DNA of 64,000 bases from Impatiens glandulifera (taxonomy: Eukaryota > Streptophyta > Magnoliopsida > Ericales > Balsaminaceae). This document shows positions 1-12,600 of this stretch, piece by piece. Positions within the stretch are counted from its first letter, which is position 1. Every line of letters begins with the position of its first letter. Location of the stretch: positions 11,911,889-11,975,888 of the forward strand of contig NC_061864.1 of assembly GCF_907164915.1 (NCBI RefSeq), read 5' to 3'. Position numbers and translations under genes: made by a program. The notes under the pieces are model-generated. The model saw only the letters and a program-made list of their open reading frames with translations. It did no database searches and had not been told where the DNA came from.

Positions 1-2759
1 TGATGCGTATCATTCGTAATACTATTATTATGATATTTTTATATATTTGTTCAGGAAAATCAGTAAAGTCTGTCGGAGAATTAATCATTCTTCTCGAGGA
101 TTTACGAGTTCGATAACTTTGTAAGTATAGTTTTTTTTATATATATATTTTTCTTTGTTATTTTCATGTAATGTTTTAGTGTTGTGTTTAAACGATTTTT
201 TTCATTTTTAATATAAATGAACATTTTTTAAAAATAAAATTAAAATATAATTCTTGTATGTTCTCAAATTATAGTCAAGAATCTAAATTTTTTTAAACCA
301 TTTCAAATTAAATTTTATTATTTAAAATAGTTTGATCGGTTTCTATATATAATATATTCACGTATTAAAACCAAATGTGCCTTTGTTATTAATGTCGCGT
401 CACATATCATGTTTTATTCGTGCAAAGATATCAAGAAATTATAAAATCCGTTGTCTAGTGTTGTACTTATTTATTTTCATTTGTGTTGTGTCGAAAATAT
501 AACATGATTAAGTATCCAACTCTAATAATAATTAAAGAGTATATTCTCTTCTGGACAAATTTTTCTTACCCATAACATATCAATTTCACAAAATCTTAAG
601 AAAGACTTTAAGATGATTCATTTAAATAGTTACAATGCTTTACAATCGTTTATTTCTCCTCAAAACATAAATGATATATGATTTATAGGTAAGTTATCGT
701 AGTTATTAATAATATATTATTCTAAAAATATATTCAACGAATAAAAACAAGAATTCCAACTAATAAACTTTTGAGTTTTGTCGGTATGGTTATATAAAAC
801 TAGTTCTTGGTTTTTAAACTATTAATATTCTAAGTTATATGATATTCTAATTAAATTATTTTTCAAATTCTCTTATAGGTAGATGACTATAGTTTTAGGT
901 ATATTAATTGGGAAATAGATTTCAACATGATATTAAATTGAGCCAAATCACATGTAATATAGAAATATAGAAGTATAAAAACAATACAATCCAAGTCAAT
1001 ATCAGCTGTCTATTATTAATTTTTTTCTCCTTCTGTCATTCTGCATGCCTCTTCTTTCAATGTCCTTGAATTTGATATTTTCTAGATTGTGAATATTCAA
1101 GTTTGTATTTAATTATTTGAACCATTAAGTAACCATTGGAGCCCCAAAGGGCATTGACCTATGCCTTAAATGGATTCTTTTTCTTTATTTTTTTCTTCAT
1201 GAATAGACAATTTATAAAAATACAATCAGAAAAATCTGAAAAAGCTACAACAAAATGATAATAATCTTTTAGCTTTTGAATCATTTTCATTGAATTTTTT
1301 TTTACTCTTCTTGGAATTACTGCTGTAAAAAACATAATAGCATGCCTAAGGCCTCCTTTACCAAACCCAAATGGACTTTGATATAGAAAAAGGAGTTGAA
1401 CAAACTCAAATATTTCTTTTAATTGTTTACTTTTTTTTATTAGGTCTTACATAAATTAATTTATAATAATGATAGTTAACAAATTTTAAATTCAAATTTA
1501 AAGTAACACTAAAGTTTTTAATATTGACACTACCTTTAATCTTTTAGATAAAACTTTTACCACTTGACCTAATTTGAAATTTTATTTATTTTATCAAATC
1601 ATAACTGATAATTTGTATACAAAAATAAATCACTCTGTTATAAATGATTCCTAAGAGTTAGTTGATTCTTTTAACTAGCTGTATTTTGATTCGTATTTGG
1701 TCTGGTATTTTGATTTGATTTAATAAAATAACTATTGATTTGTAATATTTTGTTTTACCTGATATATATTTTTTTAAAGGATGTGTTGTAAGTAATATTT
1801 AAATACATTAAAAAAATATGTCTTTGATAGGTGATTGATAAATTCTATATTGGGGAATTATTTTATAGAGTTGAACTGCGCATGCCACAAAAGGCTGATA
1901 GATGAGATCATATATACTTAATTAAAAATAAAGAGCCTAATTAAGAAGCATTTGTCTCTAAGAGTAACCCAAAAGTAATGTCAACACCAATGAATGTGTC
2001 CATAAATATTATTATATTATTTATTGCATACAAAAATTATTATTCCCTGTAAATGGTCAATGAGGCAAGAGCCAAAGGAATCTCCACTAAGTCCCCTATA
2101 AGACTTAAAAAATAAATTAATTAAGATAAATATTAATAAACACATAATCTTAACCCTGGACTGGAAAATTGAACCAGACATGGCCTGGACACAAACCATT
2201 ACATATTTTCACTCAATTGCACGATGTTTAATATGATCATCATTAAAAAAAGGAAATGTAGATTATCTATCATTAAATTAATTTTCTATGACAAGCTAAT
2301 TATGTTTGTAAGCAATATTAATTAATTGATGCTTACACACCTAAATTTCTAAATTCAAAATGAATAAATTGATAATTGGGCCAAATTAGGCAAGTTCAAA
2401 TTGTGGTAGCCTAGGCCCTAGACTTTGTAATTTGATCTACAAGGTCCATTTGTTATAAACATAGGCTTAAAGTCCATTTCACATCCCCAAAGGGCCATCT
2501 TGGTTTCAATCTCAATCTTGGTGATTTTTCTTTTACAATTCAAATACATTTTTTTTTCAAGTTTTATATTTTAAAAATTAATTAATTTTATAAAATTAAA
2601 ATTTATTCTTTTGAAGAAATATAATTGCACTCAATAATCTTGATTTTCATTTTTTAATCTCAAATTTATTAAAGAATGAGTAAGAATATTAAAAAGAATG
2701 ACCTAATATTACACTTAGTTGGAAAAAAGAAAAAGAAACGTGAAGAGATATTAGAAGAG

Positions 2760-2809
<50 letters not shown>

Positions 2810-3300
2810 CATTCCATAAAATTGCGTCACATTATTCCATTTCCTATTCCTTGCTCCAAATTTATTCTTAGCCTAAGATTTACAAATTCAATTGGGTTCA
2901 GCTTATTGTGAAAAGTTAAAATTGTCATCCCCTATAAATGGATATGGACTACATCTATTTTTTTAAACAAAAAAAATAAAAATGAATAATAATTTTATTA
3001 AAATAAATAAACAACAATGTTTATGAATGTATTTAAATGAAACAAATTTTATTTATTTAAGAAAAAATCTTATTCTAACTTAAATATGTATAAGAATCAC
3101 AAATACAATTTCCACTTATCTAACAAAAACCAACTTTTTATTTATCTATTTATCAATTTGGGCTTAAGAATTGAACACTTACAAATAGGGCCAGTCGTAG
3201 ATATTTTGGGCTCACAGATATGAAGGCCCAATTTCTGTGTAGCCACTTTTGGTTGACTGAAAATACTGACACCGGCAAACTCCAAAAGGAGAGAGAGAAA
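1..3300. other. Gene-free AT-rich region
   Basis: I see no coding region, RNA gene or intact transposon here. Open frames are short, low in complexity and do not resemble known proteins. The one distinct feature is a pure (TA)n run at about 2764-2808. The last few hundred bases should contain the promoter of the LSM2 gene, but no convincing TATA box was picked out. Confidence 0.6.
2764..2808. repeat. (TA)n microsatellite
   Basis: An uninterrupted run of about 22 TA dinucleotides in intergenic DNA upstream of LSM2. Similar runs occur at about 26790-26822, 29496-29541, 48052-48088, 52612-52670 and 54739-54762. They are typical of AT-rich plant intergenic DNA. Confidence 0.9.
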
Positions 3301-3374
3301 GAGAAGCGTCTGTTTGCGCGCCGAATAGCAGAGGGGTTTTGAGGACGACGAGCTTGAAAATATAATCGGAGAAA

Positions 3375-5529
3375 ATGGTGATTCTACTTTCAACTTTCTG
3401 TATCGTTTTCTCTGTTAGATTTATAGTACACGATTGTGATGATTTCGTCTGGGTTATATTTTGTTGCAGTTGTTCTTCTCATATTTCAAGGACCTCGTGG
3501 GAAGAGAAGTGACTGTGGAGCTGAAGAATGATCTCGCTATTAAGGGTACTCTTTACTCCGTTGATCAGTATCTCAACATTAAGCTTGAGAATACTAGAGT
3601 TGTAGATCAGGAGAAGTATCCCCATATGGTATTTGTCTTTCTCCCCTTTTCTTTCTCTAGGTTTTATTCGCTTTCTTTTTTCATTTATCATTAGTCATTC
3701 CGCTTTGTTATCTCTTTGTCTACCCATCTTTTCATTCTAGGGTTCATGAGAATTATAGATCAATGATATAATTCTTTATTTAAAAGCCCCGTGTTCGCAT
3801 ATAATGTTTTGTGATCTGGGTTTGAGTCTTCCTCATGGTTTATGAATGAGAAAATACCAGAGCTTTAATCGATTTTATAAGGATGTTGCTTCAGATAGGC
3901 ATTCTCCTTTGAAATTCCTGACTTATATTGAGGGAAAAGGTGAATTTAGGCAATGATCTTAGTGTTTGAGTTGGGGTTTCTTTTGGGCTTTCAAAAGGTG
4001 TTTCAGCTTCCTCATTCCAACTATAACTTCCTGAACCTTAATAATGACATTAATGATCTACTGAACTCCCTAATTCCTTGCATAAATCTTCTATGGTATC
4101 CAACCAACCTACGAAATTCTGTCAAAGTCTTGATATTAACTGGAGTAGGGCATTTTACTATACATGCCATCTTTTCTGGGCTTATGAGGTGTCCCAAGTA
4201 TTCCAACTCATCTTGGCCAACAGAACAATGTGGAAAGCTTCAAAGAGTTTGTTTTAATTTTCAGCACAGTTCCCAGGTGTTTTCGATGTTCTTCCATCTC
4301 TTACTATATATCAATATGTTATCGAAGTATACCAATACATACTCTCTCAACTAGGTCTGAAAAACTCATTCACTAGAGAATGAAATGTGGCTAGGGCATA
4401 ACCTTCCTGAATGAGTTCTAAAAGCAGTCTTTTGTACATCCTCATCTCTCACCCTAGTTTGATGATATCCTGCTCTTAAATCCAGTTTTGAAAAACTGCA
4501 GGTCCCTGTCTAATTCATCAAGTAATTCATCTACCCCTGGAATATGATTTATAATTATTTCATTTAACTTTCTATAATCCACACAGAAACACCACCTCCC
4601 ATCTTTTTTTACTAACAAGAGAATGGTTCTAGCATTTCATGGAACAAATTTTCAATTTCAGTTTTCTGCACATGAGATCTGTAAGGCCTTTGATTTTGGT
4701 GGTTTACTGCCTGACACGAATGTGATGGAATGATCTGTTCTCCTTTTAGTAGCAACTTGTTTGGTTCTGCAAAGACTTTTGGATATTATTGGATGACTTC
4801 TCTCACTGTCCCTTCTTTTGGTATCACTGATTTTGTCTCCTCTGATTTCATTGAGTATATTGACAACAATTATCCCCTTTTCTTCAAACATCAAACTCCC
4901 TGCCATTGGTTTGCATTCTTCTGCCTCATCAATCCCTTCTATCATGAATCGGTATACTTCTCATCAAATATAAATCAGAGACCCTTTTCTTCTCTTAGCT
5001 TGTATCTCCCCAAATGTAAGGGACTTGTAAGGTGTTATACTGGTCGATCACTTAGGTGAAGGCGAGCGAGACTCTTTCCACTTGAACTACCTGGATGGAT
5101 TTTAATTGCCTTTAACTACAGCTGAACTGTGGCTTGAACCTTCCACGACTCACCCTCACCTTAGTTACGCCGGACCTCACTAGCCTTATGATCATGTCAC
5201 AGATTTAAGCAACCAATTTTCCTTGAATGATTCAAATTAAAGCTCCCACGCCCACTTACTAGAAGAGACTAAATTATAGAGTGGTCACATATAAATGTAT
5301 TATTATGTTGTTATAGACTATTTTGGAATGCCTTGGGCTCAATCATTTTGCTTTTTGACTGTTGGAAATTGGCTGTCTGTTTATATATTTCTTTTGTTAT
5401 TTATGGCAGCTATCGGTGAGGAACTGTTTCATTAGAGGGTCAGTTGTTCGATACGTTCAGTTGCCTCCAGATGGAGTCGACATTGAACTGCTTCATGACG
5501 CCACAAGAAGAGAAGCAAGGGGTGGCTGA
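3375..5529 (+). CDS. LSM2: U6 snRNA-associated Sm-like protein LSM2
   Basis: LSM2 is a subunit of two heteroheptameric rings: nuclear LSM2-8, which binds the U6 snRNA 3' end for splicing, and cytoplasmic LSM1-7, which promotes mRNA decapping. Coding exons are 3375-3377, 3470-3628 and 5410-5529, with GT-AG introns. They join in frame to 93 aa, the length I recall for the plant family. The product begins [20 protein letters not shown]. It carries the Sm1 motif (around residues 11-45, including [19 protein letters not shown]) and the Sm2 motif [12 protein letters not shown], then an acidic/basic tail ending RREARGG. Exon 1 contributes only the ATG, because the GT donor follows the start codon at once. 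Intron 2 (3629-5409, about 1.8 kb) holds a gypsy-type pol remnant in antisense. The identity is very secure; exon 1 rests on the conserved MLFF start and a good splice pair. Confidence 0.95.
4020..5060 (-). mobile_element. Ty3/gypsy retrotransposon pol remnant
   Basis: On the minus strand, translated pieces match gypsy-type reverse transcriptase in the expected order. Near 4575-4620 there is a KKDG-rich block followed by FCVDYRKLN. Near 4270-4340 a [15 protein letters not shown] stretch matches the YxDD active-site region, with D-N in place of D-D. At 4021-4206, [12 protein letters not shown] leads into [22 protein letters not shown], the RT/RNase H connection. The reading frame is broken by frameshifts and stops and no long terminal repeats were seen, so this is a dead fragment. 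It lies entirely within intron 2 of LSM2, in the opposite orientation to the gene. Its 5' limit near 5060 is approximate. Confidence 0.85.
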
Positions 5530-6600
5530 AATCCTCATCACTACTATCCTTTTAATACTTTTATTAGATCTAGTTTCAATATCCATTTCCCTGTTTTCAT
5601 GATGTTTCTCTTCTCTATCAATGCACATCATCTAATGTAATATTTCACTCGTGTTTGGTTTATTTCCTGTTTATTCAATGTTGATTACAAATCTGATTCA
5701 TATTTATTTACTTTTATTTACAAATCTTCAAATCTTACCTTACATATTGAAGTTTTGCTTAAAAATCAAATGTTTCATGTTTAAATTTAGGGGTCTCAAC
5801 AAAAATTTAATTCCAATTTTAATTGACAGATTTTTTAATTAATTTTTAAATAGTTCTCCATAGTAAAGTTCACAAATAACCTTATTTCTTTGAAAAGTCT
5901 TTTTATTCCTTTATTTGGCTATTGGCGTGAGCTGTGAATTATTTGCCGCCTTGTTTGCTATGGATCTATTTCTAATTAATGATTTTTATTAGTTTTATTC
6001 AGAGGTGGAAATAGAGTGAAAATTAATTGATTCTTTTATAGATAATTTTTGTTGGGGAAAGTTTACCCCATTTCTTAGAAAGAAACACCCAAAATAAATA
6101 AATAAAAGTTTGCTTTTTTCTACGTTGAAAAGTCATGACTCATAACCGGTCTTCATTGTAGCTTGTTTGATATTCGGTTTTTCACATTATTTTAATTAAA
6201 TTATTGGTTGATTTTTTTTTTTAATTTATTGTAATAAAATAAAAATATTTTAATAAAAAAATGAAGTGATTTAATAATTTTGGGTATTTTTTTTTCTAAC
6301 CCTTTAGATCTTTGTTTATTTTGGTTTTTTATCCAACATCCATCATCACTTCATATATCTTATTATTTTTTATCCTTAAAATTTCAAAATTATTCTTTAT
6401 TCTTTATTTAATTATTTTCTATTCATTCAATATATATATATAGAAAAAAACTGGACATAGTTTTGTCTTCAACAATAATAAAAACTAATTTTTTCTTGAA
6501 AATTTAATCAAACTAGGTTTAAAAAAAAAAACAGTACAATCCCATCAAACGAGCACTAAAGCCTTTCTCTCTCTTCTTACACGCAGGAGAGACTAGAGAG
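5530..6600. other. LSM2-MED33 intergenic region
   Basis: This covers the LSM2 3' flank and the MED33 promoter and 5' UTR. It is AT-rich with long T runs. Close to the MED33 start (about 6560-6606) there is a CT/GA-rich stretch with repeated CTCTCT and GAGAGA, common in plant core promoters and leaders. No gene was found. Confidence 0.55.
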
Positions 6601-6622
6601 AGAGTCACAAACACAGTCTTGT

Positions 6623-6637
6623 ATGAAGGTAAATTAG
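6623..6637 (+). promoter_or_regulatory. Possible four-codon upstream ORF before MED33
   Basis: An ATG at 6623 opens a frame of only four codons, closed by TAG at 6635-6637, 22 bases before the main MED33 start. It would act as a minimal uORF if the transcript starts upstream. The transcription start is unknown, and the AAG-GTAAAT inside it also looks like a splice donor, so its relevance is uncertain. Confidence 0.3.
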
Positions 6638-6659
6638 ATCTGCAGGCAGGAAAGCAGCC

Positions 6660-9600
6660 ATGGCGAAATCCATAAAACATTCAAGTATGTGGGACAGCGT
6701 CCTTGAACTCACCAAGTCGGCTCAGGATAGTGGAAGTGAATCCCTCCCATGGGCGATTCAACTCTATTCATCGCTAACCTCAGCCGGTGTTCCTCTCCCT
6801 TCACCGGAGCTAGCCGACTTGCTTGTCTCTCACATATGCTGGGATAACAATGTTCCTATCGCATGGAAGTTTCTTGATATGGCACTGATGATGAAAATCG
6901 TACCGCCGACGATTGTCCTAGCCCTTTTATCAAAGAGGTATGTATGTTCATCTTCCATGCACGTTCTCTCTTTCTATATGCCTTTGTCTGTAAATAGCTG
7001 GACTGGAGCTCGGTTTTAACAGAAAAACGTTATTAATTATCATAAACTTATGTTTGAACCTGTGTGCTCCGAACAATTTTGTGAATGATTCTCCATATTT
7101 TGGGTGTATGAAGTCTGTTGCATTATGGGTAGGCTAAAGTTTTTCTTTTTTCATGTAATTATTGTATGTTTTGGTATCCTATTTATAAAACATGGGCGGC
7201 TCAAGATACGTTATCACTTATTCAATACATCTGCTTACCTCCCTTATATGGATATCTTACAGAATGCGTTCCTTTTAAAGACTTCATAAATTTTCTCATG
7301 AAATTTAGGATTTGATATAGTGTGTAGATTAGTTTGATTAGTGCACTATAGTTTCATAGTCAATGCTTTTTCGATGTGAAATTTTCTTAGTAACTGTGGA
7401 TTTTACATTATACTTGTATATTGCTGGAAGTTCATTACTTCTTCATGAGATTCAGTTTTCTCCAATAAATTCCCAGTACCTGGTTGTTAACCTTCTATGG
7501 GAGCAGGTCCGATCAACGTGTAGATACTGGAAAAACACTTCTAAGTAAATTTAAGTTTGCGGATGACATTAAGAGACTTTCATATCCATTTTACTTTGAA
7601 TGGTGTATACACACATAGATCTAAATATCTTTGGTGGATATAAGAAGGGGTGATCATATATTACGGGAATTTGAAATAAACTAATTAACATACCATAGCT
7701 TTAGAAGTATTTAAGACTCGGGTTTTGAAATTAACGACTCCTAGTAACATCCTAACAGATTACCAGTGATACAAGTTAGTTAATTTTTGAAACGCGCCAA
7801 GTAGGATACAAGTTAGTTATAACTTCCTCATTTTTCACTTTTGTGTGCAGGGTAGTTCCTGTTCGGAGGCTCCATCCTGCAGCATTCAGGCTTTATATGG
7901 AATTGCTTAAAAGACATGCCTTTTCATTGTCACCTTATGTCAACTCTCCTGATTATGAGAAGTGAGTCCAAGTCAATTTTGATTACTGAAATTTGATTTT
8001 GTGCTGTCACCATTAGCATGTGATTTTAGCAGTTTAGAAACAACTTTTAATTTTACTTTGTCTGCCAAGTGGCACAGGCTGTTTGGATTATGTTTCCCCT
8101 TCTGTGCCTTAGCTTCTATTGATAGTCATGCACAATTAGGTTACTGTTGGTAATGTCTGAATTATCCTCTTGTAAATGTGTTAAGAGTAGCTAAACATTC
8201 TGCACCATCTCATTAATGTGTTGTTTAAATCGCAATACCTGGATCTGATGTTAGAGTTTGAATTGATGATGTGTGCTGCAATTTGCAGGATCATGAAATC
8301 AATTGATGATGTTCTTCATCTTTCTCAGATCTTTGGTCTTGGGAATCCTGAACCAGGAATACTTTTGGTGTTATTTATCCTTTCTATTGTATGGCAGTTA
8401 CTTGATGCATCATTGGATGATGAAAGATTGTTAGAACTTACTCCGGAAAAGAAGTCCAGGTGGTTAGCTATGCCAGATGATATGGACGTTGACTGTCATG
8501 ATAACTTTGATGAGAAGAGGAGTGAAAATCGTGATAGCATGTACAAATCAAATACAATTATGGCTATTCAGTTAGTTGGAGAATATTTAAAAAATAAGGA
8601 CACTTCAAGAATTCTTTTCCTTGCCCGAAGAAACTTGTATGTTATGGTCCCTTTTCCTAGATGTTATAATATATTCTGCTGCCTAAATTTTTTCATTGGA
8701 TGAAATTGTTCTATTGGTTAGAAAACAAAGTTGATACTCTAATTTTTTTTTTTCCTTCCAGGCCATCACATTGGGACTATTTTCTATCAAACATAAGAGT
8801 GCTTGCTGCAAAGTCATCAATATTAAGGAATATGAAAGATATTACTCCTGAAGGTCTTCTACAATTAACATCTGATACACGTAGGCTACTGCACCGTCTA
8901 TGCAAAGCAAATCCTCAGCAACAGTTGCATGCAGTACTATCGTTAGGGGGACAAATGATTTCAGCCGGTCAATGCCATGGAATTAGTCGTTCTGCACTTT
9001 GGCTTCCTTTTGATATTTTTTTAGAAGATTCTTTGGATGCATCGCAAGTGGCAGCTACCAGTGCTGTTGAAGTTCTTACTGGTACATTTTTTGGTGTTAT
9101 TGTTGCTCTCCATTGTTTGGGCTCAAATCAAGAGGAGCTTAATTATGCATATTTGCTGGTTTTAACTGATGTATGTATATGTTGGTAGGTTTGGTAAAAG
9201 CTCTTCGAGCTATCAATCAAGCCTCTTGGCATGATACATTTCTTGCTTTGTGGATTGCAGCTCTACGGCTTGTTCAAAGGGTGAGCATCTTTGAAAATGT
9301 AGTCAATCAGTGACTATAAGCTGTGTATAAAGTATAGATGTTAGGATGCAAAATCTACAATTTGTACAAGCATGGGCGGATCTATGTAGGGGCTTTATTG
9401 TGCTTAAGGCCAACCTGAAAAAGAAATATATTTATTATCTGCTAAATATTTATGTATCCAAATAAATCTTAAATAGACTAATAATCTAGTGGTATTTAAG
9501 ATAAATAATATATATTTTGCCCTAGGTTCGATTCTCCCCAAGTCCATGATATTTTTGATTTTTTTTCTTACATTAAGTTCAAATCCTCCTAATTTTTTTC

Positions 9601-12600
9601 CTTACATTATGTTCAAGCTCTCCCTAACTCTAGTTTCTAGCCCTGTCCCTATATACAAGCATACTTTTTTTTTTCTAGTTTCATTGTAACATTGTGTAAG
9701 AGAGATGATAAAGATTTAGAAGATATGACTTTCCCCAAAACCAACTATACAAAATGCTTTAAAGAGTTTGTTCAATTCCATTAAGAATGTTCTTATTTCA
9801 TGATAAACTGCATGAAAATGTTAAAACTTCTCCCCCAATGCTTCCGAGTTGACCTATAGGCCACTTGTTCAGACTATTCTTTAGCTATGTAAGGGAGATT
9901 ATTCCTATTGAAAAAATCTCCCATCCCATATTTTCTTAGATTATTGTCGTTAAACAACTCTCTTTTTGTTACTTTTGCATGCTTTCTTGTCACATGCAGA
10001 AGTTAGTCTTTTGATCTTCAAGTTGACTGAAGAATTTCTTTATCAATGTTTTGGTCATTTTATCTATCTGAGTTGTTTAAACGGTGTATTTTTTAGTTTA
10101 GCCTATTTATTTCTTTATATAGTTGCTCTGCTTTATCATTATTTTTCCAATGATTTCACATCTTGTTTAAATTTAGGAAAGAGATCCCAGTGAAGGACCT
10201 GCACCTCCTCTAGATACATGTTTGTGCATGTTATTGTCTGTGACAACACTAGCAATTTGGCATATTGTCGATGAGGAAGAAACATCCCTGATTAATAATG
10301 CTGATTGTAGCTCCACAAATCAAAAGAAAGAGAAACAGGTCCCTGGAAGGTGCAGGAAAGATTTAGTTTCCAGTTTACAGCAACTAGGTGATAATGAAGG
10401 CTTGTTGAGTCCACCTCTTTCTGTAGTACAAGTGGCCAATCAGGCTGTCGCAAAAGCAATGATGTGCCTTTCAGGCCCAGCTATTGGAAGTGGATACCTT
10501 GATTGTGTTAGCTTAAACGACATGCCAGTCCACTGTTGTGAGTTTGAATTTATTTTCCCTCGAATAATCTGTTCATGATGACTATAAACTTTGTTCATAT
10601 TCTAGTCTTGACATTCATCATCATCATTGTTTGTAAATAGGTCTTCTGTATTCAACTAAAACATATGTAGTCTTTGAAGTGAGTAACTTGATATTGTTAG
10701 TTAGTATTTAGAAATAACTAATTTATGTCACTTATTGCTGTTGTTTGGCCCATTCACTATTCTCAACCTCCCTTTTGTTGGTACGACTTCGAAATACTTC
10801 AGGCGCATGAATACATTTTTGATTTTCTTAGATGTTTCATGCTTTAAATTTTAATTTATAGTTTGCAATTGTTAGTTTATGAAATTTTTTAAGCATGAGT
10901 TTGAGCTTTATAGCCATGCTCCTTATATTCTTATCAAGTAGTTCATTAGAATCTGGAAATGTCTGCTTTCCAAAAATATAGGAAGACGAGCTTCATGCGA
11001 TGTCATGACAATCTAGATTCAGGAGTCCTCTGACCAACTTAAATTTTCTTTCAGCTGGAAACATGAGGCATCTCATTGTGGAGGCTTGTATTGCTAGAAA
11101 TCTTTTGGATACATCAGCATATATGTGGCCTGGTTATGTGAAAGGTCGTGCTAACCAGCTACCTCGCAATCCAGTGGTACAAATGCCTGGTTGGTCATCA
11201 TTTATGAAGGGGGGCCCTTTAACGCTTGCAATGGTGAATGCCCTAGTTGCATCTCCAGCTTCAAGGTAGGGAGTCACATATAATTTCTGTAACTTATTTA
11301 TCACTCTATTTTGGTTCCTTTGATGTAATGAAACTCATTAGAACATTTCATAATTTCATTTAATAATCATCCTATTAAATAGGAAAGCTAGTTAAAACAA
11401 AAAAAAGGTTAAATAGGAAAGCTAGTTAAAAAAAAGGTTAAATAGGAAAGATAGTCAAACTTTTCATTCAACTTATTATATGTTTTTATACTAGTCTAAT
11501 CCTAAACTGAAAAAGAAGAATATATCCTTTTAAAAGGACAGGCTGGACAGCTAAATGCTATCCTAATAAACTAAAAAGATAAATACTATCCTATTAAACT
11601 AAAAGATAAATATCATCCTTTTAAATAGGAAAGACATTATTCAGAGTAACTTATAAATAACAATAATTAAATATAAGAATCATAATACTTTTAATTTGGG
11701 ATTTAAATGAACAAGAGTTGCTCGCGAGCTATTCGAATCTCGGCTCAGGGTAAAAAGCTCGTCCGAGCTCGTTTGTTAGTTTTAACGAGTCGAGCTCGAG
11801 CTTGTTTAAAAGCTTGAAAATTTAAACGAGCCAAGTTAGAGCTTATAGATATTCGTCTCGTCAGAGGCTCGTTAATGGGCTCATGAACAATGTTCATTGA
11901 GAGGCTCGTGAACATGTTCGTTGAGAGGCTTGTGAACATGTTCGTTTAGAGGTTGGTTTAGGGTTTAGTTCTACCTTATTATTTTCCCTTGCAAGATATG
12001 GATTCTACTTCATCCATTTTTTGGCATTGGTGCAAGAATAATTTAAGTTCCTAAGAACTTTGTTCAAGTAGCTTAGGTCACTGACAACCAGACTGTAAAA
12101 TAAATTTGTGTTGTACGCTCTTAATCACTGTGTTTGAAATGATAGCCTTCAATTTCATGAAGTCAAAGCTTTACTAACCAACTCTATATGCAATCCTCAA
12201 ATGCACTTATACCTTGGTACTGCTATTAAGTGTTGCATTACTGAAAAAAGGGTCACTTGGCTTGGTACATCACTATGCTAATATACATGTGGATGTAGTA
12301 AGAAGAAGCATGGGCATAGGGCTCTAGCTGGTGTAAGTTTAGGCTGGAGTTTAGGTATTTAAATCGCCTTGTATTTTCTGAGAGCTGACCCTCATATTTA
12401 GACAATGTATGAGTACCTAAAGAGAATAACTTCTTTTTTTCCTTATCTATAACCTGGTCTTCAGCCAATTTTTCAAACCCTTCTATTTCCTGAAGCCAGG
12501 TGCATCAGATGCTTTTATTTCTTTTGTAAATTACAGTCATAAGGCAACTGAATTTAAGCTCATGCATTTGATGGAAGCTTAGCAGAAATTGAGAAAGTAT

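Noticed and set aside
3142..3393. 83-codon minus-strand open frame over the LSM2 promoter and start
   Set aside because: It is Ser-rich from the GA/CT-rich leader, has no family similarity, and overlaps the LSM2 5' end in antisense.
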